Assembly (NCBI RefSeq): GCF_016808335.1
Contig: NC_053138.1
Coordinates: 56,884,951-56,948,950 of the forward strand
Length of the DNA: 64,000 nucleotides
Direction: 5' to 3'
Source of the DNA: Panicum virgatum
Lineage: Eukaryota; Streptophyta; Magnoliopsida; Poales; Poaceae
Shown: in pieces, positions 55,283 through 64,000 of the stretch
Layout: each line of letters begins with the position of its first letter
Position numbering within the stretch: the stretch's first letter is position 1
Notes under the pieces: generated by a model
The model's database searches: none
What the model was told of the DNA's origin: nothing
Seen by the model: the letters and a program-made list of their open reading frames with translations, nothing else
Position numbers and translations under genes: made by a program

Positions 55283-57125
55283 CACTACGGGAGGCCGGCA
55301 GTTTGCCGTGTGCCTTGACACATGGCAAAGGCCAAAATACCCACGGCAAATTCTTTGTCGTGTGTTGCACACAGCAAAGGACACACGGCAAATAGAAGTC
55401 GGTAAAGAGACTCTTTGCCATGTGACAAAATAACACACGGCAAATATTTTTTCAGAAAACTGATTTTAAAAATAGGAAACACAAAGGACACACGACAAAT
55501 AGACATCGGTAAAGAGTCTCTTTGCCGTGTGCCAAAAAACCACACGGCAAAGATTTTTTCAGAAAACTGATTTTAAAAATAGGAAACAAAAAAAATTCGG
55601 AGAGAACCCCACTAGTCAGCCACCCGCCTACTCAACCAAAATCGCAAATTACAACATTATTCATGCACCAAGCGGTCGGTGGGTTTCAAACCCGCGACCT
55701 CCCCCCTCACATCCAACCATCTCTACCAGTACGCTACACACTCAATTGTATCTATACTTCATTTTCTTTCCCTACATATTATACTAAACCGAGTATAAAC
55801 TATTTGTTTGAGACCCTAAACGAATTTAAATTAAAAAATTGTCAACTACAAAGTTTCATAACTTTTCAAGATCTACAATTTTTATTTTAGAAGTTTCTCC
55901 ATCCGAGGTCGTTTATGAAATTTGAATTTAACTTTGCCGTGTGCTAGATCTAGAACACACGGCAAATCATAGTTGTTTGTGGTGTGCCTTGATTTAGCAC
56001 ACGGCAAACCCTTGCTTTGCCATGTGTCCTTGATCTGCCACACAGCAAAGCATGTTTGAAATAATCTTTTTACCTTTAATTTTTATACCATTCAATTTGT
56101 TCCACTATTTAATATTTGCATAACTTTATCACAATTTTTACCTTGCCAAAGTGACTCAACTATTCATATTTGATGATTCTATGCAAAAAAAACTATTATT
56201 TCATGTGTTTCAGGCTCGAATTCAAATTATATTGTTTAATTGTAAAAAAATTTAAAATTATCAAATAGCTCTAGAAAATAACCAAAATTTTACATGAAAC
56301 AATTTAAATTGTCTATTGGCTATAGAAAAAAATTTGAAGTCAAACCAAAATTCAATCGTAACTTTCACTCCAAACTTAACCGTATCCTTTCTCAACTCTC
56401 AGATTTTTCTTTGCAGATGTTTCCATTTGTAAGCATCGTACGTGAAAAAATTCAAAATCCACTCAAATTCTTACCATAGCATCCACATATGCTATCATGA
56501 GATATTGGCAAATTTCATAATTTTTAGACTTCATTTGCTTTTTTAGAATTTTAAATTCATTCGGACACATTTTTATGGCCGTGTTTTCTGCACAAGATGT
56601 TCAAAATTTCTTTTCATTTGATGGGTAAGACCTCAAATTAGGTTAAATAACATGAGTATCATTTTTCACTCATTTTATTCTATTATTTGAATCACTTGCA
56701 GTTCAAATTTGACTTGATTTAAAAATTGCTTGAAATGAAATTAATTTGTTAAATATAATAAATAAATAAAAAATATACCAAATTTTAACATGGAGTACCA
56801 CATGTTGTATATGAAAAGTAGAAAAAGTTTTGAGATGATAAGACAATTTTTTTTATTATTTTGCCGTATGCCAAAATGAAACACACGGCAAAGTCATACT
56901 TTGCCGTGTGTCAAAAAAAAACACATGGCAAACTATTTCTTTGCCGTGTGCCAAAAAAAATACACGACAAACTATTTCTTTACTGTGTGCAAAAAAAATG
57001 GTAAAACATATCTTCACCGTGTGTTATATTTTTGTCGTGTGTACACACGCTCTTTGCCGTGTACCCGATAAAAAAACACACGGCAAACTATCAGGCACAC
57101 GACAAAGAGCCAGTTTCCGGTAGTG
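55283..57125. mobile_element. Non-autonomous CACTA element, 1.84 kb
   Basis: The ends CACTACGGGA and (inverted) CACTACCGGA have a 3-base target duplication CGT (55280-55282 and 57126-57128). Subterminal regions hold many TTTGCCGTGTG units and their inverse CACACGGCAAA (55300-55560, 55930-56050, 56860-57115). The interior is AT-rich and non-coding. The repeat motif is unrelated to the TTTTGTCCCGG family, so another autonomous element must mobilise it. Confidence 0.88.
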
Positions 57126-57128
57126 CGT

Positions 57129-58050
57129 GCAACGAGAGCTCTAACTATTACATTAATATATGTTGATTGTGCATTGCACGTGTTAATACATCCTTTTGCC
57201 CTTGCTGCTATGTTCTTGCCAAGTATTCTAATATTATCCTTTTGGGCCTGATCCTAGCGGACTCCGAGTCAGGTTCGACGCCCAGGCCAGGGCTATCAAG
57301 TGATAGGGTGAGTGCTCGAATCTCTCGGTGCCCCAGCCGAGAGCACGCCGCCTGCCCTACCCTGCCGCCGCGTTAGCCCTCGATGCGCACGTCCCCTCGC
57401 AGCTCGCAAAGCGCCGCCACAGGCCTTTGGCTTGGGTGCTGCGCGCGACCCACCTGGCCCCGCGTGTCGTGCCTTGCAGCTGCGCCCTGCTTGCCTCGGC
57501 CCGTGCCATGCACCAGCCGCGTGAAGACCTACGCGCCCCGGCCCCAGTTGTCCCTCATCTCACACAGCGCCGCTGGCCCTAGGCATCCTCAAGCCCCTTC
57601 GTCGTCCCTGCTCGCGAGCCTGCCTCCCTGCGTCGCATGCGCCGCCAGGATCTCTGCCAGCAGACCGCCAACGCCCGGGAGCCAGCCATCGTCACCGCGC
57701 CTCCTGCTCGCCTCGTCGCACGTTCCCACGACAACCAAAACGCCACCAAGAAGACCAGCCTAGAACAGACGTCGCCGACCAGAATCAGAACCGCCGCCTA
57801 CTCCTCCGGCCAAGATTCCGGCAACCACGATGCATCTTCGTCATGGGAATCGGTATCAATTTGGAGCACCATAGCCTCCGGCGGCCATGGACAGGAAGCT
57901 ACGAGCTTTCCGCAGTAAGGCCCTAAAGCATCCCGTTTTTTTCTTCAGTTTGTGCCTTATTCTTTTTACCGACAATCCTCCAGATATATTCAATACATGC
58001 CCACGAGTCCAAATTTATTTTCTTATTCCTAATCTATGATAATTCTGCAT
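57129..58050. other. Unresolved, GC-rich middle part
   Basis: From 57290 to 57910 the sequence is GC-rich with overlapping open frames rich in Pro/Ala/Arg, none recognised. It may be the GC-rich middle of the Gypsy LTR or captured host sequence. It ends with a GCAG-TAAGG splice-donor-like site near 57915. Confidence 0.3.
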
Positions 58051-61000
58051 GCACTATTTATAGTGTCAAATGAATCTTTCCACCTAGCCCTTATCATGTA
58101 TCTACGAGTACTTACTTTGCGCGCGCCTTGGCGCGCCCTCGTGTTGTTTTTTATGAGGTAAGCGAAGTTTAATAGCTTTTGCGTGTAATAAGTGTGTGTA
58201 TAAGAAATGGATGCTGGATTTGGTTGTCGCCGGCGACGTTGGCGTAGCACTTAATGACCAATTGGGACCTCTTCTGGAAGAAACGGCGGAAGCCAGAAAA
58301 TAAGGAAGAAGAAAGAAGAGGTAAAAGGTTAGTCACTCGAGATGATATATTTAGTATTAGTTTGTAATCATGTACGAAGAACAGGATCATTCCTAGAATA
58401 TTGAAGGGTACGGAACAAAGATACGAACATAGGTCCAAAGAATAAAAATAGATGGGGGGAAGGATCGACCAAAACAAAACATTTGCGAAGAGGAGTTGGC
58501 GAAAAGTACTCTGACAAGGAAATGTATCTAACAAAAATTGAAATGCAAAAGATAACAAATCTAGATGATGTTAGGTTACACGCACAACAATTCGATCTGT
58601 ATCGCGCAAGACCATTGATCTATGGAAAAATTACCAGGAAGCAGATAAGGAATTCAGATTGAATGTTACGAATCTATTGTTGTAGGAATGTTAAATTTTA
58701 GTTAAAAGTTACCACCAATAAACATTTGCTGCTACTGCTATTGGTTGAAGAAACATACGGTATTTCAGAAGCAAGCATGATAGAGGTCACAACGTATAGG
58801 AGAAACATAAATAAAATGCAGGGAAACCTTATATTGATGGAATTTCTCTGAAACCTTATAATGATTAGATGAGGAACTTAATGCTACAGCGTCCACTGCC
58901 AGATTATTTTTTCAAGAGAAGTGGTCAATTGCTTAAGGCATGACATATATTGTACATCAAAGGATTAGGATAAGATGGTAGAAGCTCGAAATGTTCTGAA
59001 TACACTACCACACACAATGAAACTTGAGAAAGAAGTGAACTCTAACAATACCTTCAGTGTTGATGGCCACAGCTACAATCTTACAAAGACATATTAGAAA
59101 TTCATAGTTCTTGCTGTTCTTTGATTCTTCATGGCAAGGTTGTTTTATGCACTGATAAGTTGGTTCCCTACCTGACTGTCAAAATATGTCAGGTACTTAG
59201 TGTCCTGATAAATAAGATGCATGCCGATATAGGTCATTGAAGTACTCCATCTGACCTTGAATTCATTGGAAAACAGTCTGCACAAAAATGGCATCAAGGT
59301 ATTTCACTTCCGTAATACTTCTTAAATGTTTATTCTAAATCAAATAGTCCAGTCAAGCGGGAATTGAAACTAAGGCACTAATGAGATGTTTTGTATTTCA
59401 AGCTTCAAGGTCAGTGAAAGGAATTTGTACATGGAACATAGCATAATTCAGAATAATGGATGTTTGGTTGGTGACAGCAAAATTCAATGCGAGACCAAAT
59501 ATCCAAGATAATGTACTCAATAGGAAGATATCTAAAACGAACTGCTCCAACACCATTGTTCTCATGGAACTGGTAGTGTAATGGTAAAAGTATGTGAATA
59601 TCTAGTGCAGCATTTGGTGAATTAGAGTAAACATTTTGCAATAAACTACAACAATGATGTATGCAGAAAAGTGATTAAAAAACTACATTAGGCTGAAAAC
59701 GATGCCATGGTCACACCTTGATAAAATCCAAGGCATAAGTTTACATGCAACTAAGTTCAAATGGTATACCTTCTTTGTACCAAACCCCTGTGTCTGTCTA
59801 GCTCAAAGAATGAGACAAGCTTTAGTAAGGTATGCCCACTAATAATATACCCTCAATGGAACTCGCAGTTTCCTCCCTGTCCAATTAATAGAAAGAATGT
59901 ATTAACATTATATTTGAAACAGAGACATATAATTATAGCCCAATTCATTCATAGTTCCTTCCAGGTTAAACGCAGATGATGGCCAAGAATAGCCTCAGGT
60001 GAGGTCCCTGATGTGGAGGAGTGAAAAACTAAACAATTTTATTTCTAGGCAAATATAAGTCCTTCACATAGAAGGCATGTGAAGGACCAGATGTGAGAAG
60101 CCTCCCAGATATTTCTCTGTCTCATCCCAAACCAAAATTGTGGAAATATTTATCGAGTAGCAGCCTAGCAGGATAATAATGTGCCAAATAGTAAACTTTC
60201 TTATGGAGGTGTTAATATATCCACTATATTACTGGACTCCATAACAATCAACAGATCTAGTATATTATAATGTTTTATCAGTTGTTGGATTGGTTTAGGA
60301 GAGGCTACTTTAGTAATTAGCATTTGGAGCACTTCTGTTGAAATTCAAGCAGGAAAGATTACACCTGGCAAGCTAAAACAATATGCTTCACATCTCAAAG
60401 ATCTCTATTACATACATAATATTGCAGCAATTGGTTATAGAAATATGCAAAAAAAATGGGCTACCTGAAACAAAAGAATTTCAAGACGGTTTAAGTAAAC
60501 AACATAAACATGAGAAGCAGGAAGGCATGGTCCAAGGACACCTTTCCAATTAAGCAGCTTTCAGCTTAAAGTCCACATAGATCCAAGGGCATGCCATGGT
60601 TCACACTCAGATACATGGGAATTATTAGGTGCATCTTTGACGTATGTTGGTCTATCCAAAAGGATGGTTGGACTTAAAAAATGGTAAACAGATCATCTTT
60701 TGATTTCATACACATTCATATATTTTTGTGAAATATAAAATGAAAGGCTCACATGGTTTCTGAAGAAACAGAAGCAACCAAAAATCAGTGAAGCATGGTA
60801 GCCCTTAACTAATTGGAAGGCTTAATAGTTCTAGATAATCGTACGACATGCACTTCTAATTGTGTTTATATTACTGAATCAGACAGAACAATCTGTATTC
60901 TAAATCCTAGAAGTGACTATTATATCTTTTTGTGAGTCTGAGAAGTAAGAAGTGAACCTGTAAGAGGCAGCCATCTTCCTCAGAGGTATCTACGCATAAG

Positions 61001-62269
61001 CCCACAACAGAATTGGCATGTTCCAGACGACGCCCGCCCAAACGTGCAGAGGTGGGCTGGTATGGGCAGAGCACATGATAGTAGGATATTACTCAGACAA
61101 TCTGCCATGAAAATAAAAAGAACGCGATACATGGGAGGGGGAGGGAAGGCAAGGCTAGAGGCGCACAAGGAGAGTAGCAACTGCTACCTGGAACAACACG
61201 ACCTCCAGCCGTCCAGCGGCCTAGTCTCTGCCGGAGTGGGCACCTGCTCGTTGCCGGCGTCGCTAGCAGTGAAGTCGGCTGCAGAAGCGCCAAAGAGCTC
61301 AGCCGCGGACCGATCGTGTCGCATTGGGAGCACGGGGGAGGACCACAATCGAGTGAGGAAGAGGAGTGGAACCAGCGCAGCAGAGGACGTGGACCTCCGC
61401 GCAGACTCCGAAGCGGCTGGCACGGTGGCCGCTCTTCGCCTCCTGCTGCAGCTGCTTCTCGGACACGTCGCTCAGGGCCCCATTGGTGGATGGTGGCTGC
61501 CTCACCGTCGATTGGGCTTGGACGGATGGATTGGTCCGTTTCCCCGTCGAGGCGCGGCACGGCGGTGATGGCCTCGGCGAGCTGGGCGGCACGACGCTGC
61601 AGCGTTAGGGGCATGTCGCCGACCTGCAGGCTGCATCCCCATCTACACCTTCGTACTGCTGTCCTCCTCAGACCTCTCTCAGCCTTCCCCTTGACCTCTT
61701 TTCCCTTGCCATCGCCCCCATCCTCTATGACCTCCCACTTCTCCTTATCCCCCCCATCGCCAGCGCCAGGTTGACCTCCCTGCGCTTCCCGACGGCGGGA
61801 TCCGGCTTTGGCTCCGGGTTTGCTGCCGCCGCCTCGAGCTCCGACTCGAGAAGAGGAGAGGGGTCGGGGCCGGGGCCGGGGCGGCGCCGAGCATGGTACG
61901 GTGTATGAGCGAGCTGGGTAGCGGCTGCGGCGCTCAAGCGGGAAGGAACGGGGTTGTCCGTGTGTTGGTTGCGAGCGTGCCACCATGGATCGAGCAGAGG
62001 TTCAATGATGGCTGGAGCGACCTGGGACTCGGATTGGAGGAGCGGAGGCCAAATATGGAGCACCGAATGGTGGCTGGTCGGTAGAGATAGGAGAGAAGAT
62101 GAGAAGGTTCGAGCCGCAAGATTTTTTTTACTCGAAAGGCACGTACGACAGTGAACTGCTGCCGTAAATTCAAGATCTAACGGTGAAAATTTTTTACGAC
62201 GACGTGGACAGCCGGACCGTTCGCCGAGCGGTGCGCAAATAATATATAAAAATGTTTTATCACGTTTAG
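58051..62269. other. Unresolved insertion-like segment
   Basis: This is AT-rich sequence up to about 60950 and then a GC-rich part (61050-62100) whose gene-like composition reads best on the minus strand (promoter-like near 62200, GC-rich first-exon-like sequence 61900-61200). An exon-like piece at about 61010-60960 (HANSVVGLCVDTSEEDGC, then a CAG-GTTCAC donor) may follow on the minus strand. I do not recognise a protein. It could be a host gene or gene fragments carried by a transposon such as a Helitron. Confidence 0.3.
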
Positions 62270-63787
62270 GTTCCTGCCGCACTATTTAGTCCTTTTATCG
62301 ACCGTTTTAGTTTTTTTAGCTCCGTTTTAAGCTTTTATTGTGTTCTTGCGATCGTAGCTTCGAGCCCTATCCTTTAGTGTGTTCCTTTGTGTTTTTGTTC
62401 TGTTTAGTTTAGGGTTTTTTTCTTAGTTGTGCTTGTTTGGCTTGTTTCTTGTATGTTTGTCGTGAGTAGAAATGAACGCAGTTCGAGAGCTGTGAAGACG
62501 AAGAGATGTAAGAACAAGAGTTGAAGAATCTGAGCAGTTATTATCTGGATTTAAGACAAGTATGTTCTTTGATCATATTTTGTCCTAATAACATTTACTT
62601 TACGCTTGCATGCATTAAATTGAGGGGTACCTATTATCCTTATTGATTATCCATGTCTTTGATTAGCCGGGTTTTGTTATAATAAAAGTCTTTTGGATAG
62701 CATGTTTAGCCGCTGAACAATAGTTATGGGTGGTTTCTTTATAATGCTTTTGGAGACATGAGACTTGTTTATATATATTCTTTGGAACAATATCATTGTT
62801 TGGTGAACTTGATTAAAATCAACCATGGAGCGACTACCCAGGAAAAATGCGCAACCATAAGGACTACATGGCTCTGGTCTTGGCTGATTAATTAGATTTC
62901 ACTAGCTTGTTAGTAGCTGACCGAAAGGTGCAAGGGGGGGACTAGATTTAAGAGGGGTACTTGGCCTGCCAAAGGGGTTGGTACGCCTACGGGGTACACT
63001 CGCTTTGAGGGAGGGTGCACTCGCCTAGCGGCTGAAACATTAGCGGGCTACTATTTGTTAGAGAGTCTTTATAAAGGCCTTGTAGCATCCCTATGCAATT
63101 ACACCTAAGGAAGTGTGGTATTGTGCCTAGCTAGCACAGCATGGTTGGGTCCAAAGTTTTTTTGAACTTTTACGCGACTTGTGGTGAAAGTGTGCAACCT
63201 CTGCAGAGTGAAAACTGATATATCAGCCGTGCTTACGGTCAAAAGCGGCTCGGACCCTCACATGTTCAACTTAATAAAAATCACTACATAAATTCAGCTG
63301 TTTATTGTTCCAAGTTAATTGTTTATTCAGTTATCAACTTCTTTTTCATAAATGTGGGATGGCTTCATACATGCATAGTAAATAGGTTGTTAATGTTCAA
63401 CTGATAATTGAAATGCTTACTGCTTTATTCAGCGAGCATATATCCTTGTTTAAGCCTTGCATGTCATTTATTTCTAATATACTTGCTGAGTACGACATGT
63501 GCTCACCCTTGCTATAATCACACTGCTCAGAGGAGAAAGTTGCAATGAAGCTAAAGATGTTGCTGAGTTCTAGGCATACGCAACCCCCGGTCGATTGCCT
63601 GTGAAGTGTGGAGCCGTCGTTTCCAGGATAAAGCTGTGTATCTCTAATAGACTTTTATTCGTTATAAGTCTCTTTTACGTGATATTGTTGCTCATTATTT
63701 CATTATGACATCACTATATGTATGGAACTTGATCCTGACATACATATAGTTATGTATTTGGTTTTCTTTTAAAAACCGGGTGCGACA
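62270..63787 (+). mobile_element. Right part of the split Gypsy LTR
   Basis: The text is non-coding and typical of a grass Gypsy LTR 3' half, ending AAAAACCGGGTGCGACA. The exact left limit is not known. The right target duplication CTGCA follows directly. Confidence 0.7.
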
Positions 63788-63851
63788 CTGCATGTCTAAT
63801 TGAGACCTTTGATGCATGTACTATCTTCTTAGCAGATGCTTTTGCTTCACC

Positions 63852-63929
63852 AGAACAAAAACGCTGCATCAGCCTCGCACCAGCTAGAACAGAACAAAAA
63901 CACTGCGTCGGCCTCGCACCATCTAGAAC
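63852..63929. repeat. Two-copy 39-bp tandem repeat
   Basis: Units at 63852-63890 and 63891-63929 (AGAACAAAAACGCTGCATCA at the start) differ at four positions. No gene is evident in this right-edge stretch. Confidence 0.8.
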
Positions 63930-64000
63930 ACGTCTGCTCATCGATCCGTCACTGACAGTAGGGACCTGATCCAGTTTTTGCTTACCTTTGATGCACGTGG

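Larger units (their letters stand above)
42665..63787 (+). mobile_element. Gypsy solo LTR split by about 18 kb of later insertions
   Basis: The left end TGTCACACCC (42665) and right end GGGTGCGACA (63787) form the imperfect inverted termini of one LTR. CTGCA is duplicated exactly outside both (42660-42664 and 63788-63792). The recognised LTR text is 42665-43489 on the left and about 62270-63787 on the right. Between them lie a CACTA element with its own target duplication, a second short CACTA element with its own, a 216-bp remnant (55067-55282), and 57129-62270, which I could not resolve. No gag or pol is present, so this is a solo LTR. Confidence 0.75.

Noticed and set aside
58115..58140. 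Helitron 3' end on the minus strand
   Set aside because: The hairpin is present, but the CTRR end at the usual 10-12 base distance is not. The call is not made and is kept only as a lead.
61093..61986. A 297-codon minus-strand open frame
   Set aside because: It is GC-driven with no family recognised. It is kept only as part of the unresolved segment 58051-62269.

Overview
The window is nuclear DNA from a grass (Poaceae), most likely a panicoid species. The evidence is intron-rich genes with GT-AG junctions, a steep GC-rich 5' bias in first exons, and dense nested grass-type transposons: Tourist and Stowaway MITEs, MuDR-type MULEs, CACTA elements with subterminal inverted repeats, SIRE-type Copia LTRs and a Gypsy LTR. 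I cannot name the species from the sequence alone.

Region by region. 0-1.3 kb: first exon of an unrecognised minus-strand gene that runs off the left edge. 1.8-3.4 kb: two Tourist-like MITEs around a LINE-like 3' tail. 3.7-11.6 kb: complete MOS1-type gene (BAT2 N-terminal domain, 8 coding exons, about 1524 aa). 12.6-14.75 kb: a MITE and a 1.2-kb non-autonomous element carrying GC-rich sequence. 15.0-19.0 kb: ATP-citrate lyase subunit A gene (11 exons, 422 aa). 19.19-28.30 kb: a 9.1-kb MuDR-like element with about 265-bp terminal inverted repeats and a near-perfect target duplication. It holds a decayed MuDR transposase gene, a convergent decayed Myb/SANT-like gene, a Pack-MULE-like insertion in its 5' leader, and a solo Copia LTR that itself contains a second solo LTR in the opposite orientation. 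29.6-31.7 kb: EMC5 / membrane magnesium transporter gene (106 aa). 32.6-40.5 kb: ZFC3H1/Red1-type zinc-finger gene (9 exons, about 1684 aa). 40.9-42.4 kb: a composite non-autonomous element carrying a beta-expansin exon fragment. 42.67-63.79 kb: one Gypsy solo LTR whose two ends, with matching CTGCA target duplications, lie 21 kb apart because other elements inserted inside it: an 11.6-kb CACTA element (itself hit by rearranged SIRE Copia fragments), a 1.8-kb non-autonomous CACTA element, and about 5 kb of unresolved sequence.

The four well-supported genes are single-copy-type housekeeping or regulatory genes, all on the plus strand. They act in separate processes: chromatin and immune-receptor transcription control, cytosolic acetyl-CoA supply, ER membrane-protein insertion, and nuclear RNA turnover. 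They do not form a functional cluster. The most informative part of the window is the order of transposon nesting, which can be read from target-site duplications. I found no clearly new biological system. The closest candidate is the MULE that pairs a MuDR-type transposase with a Myb/SANT-like second gene.
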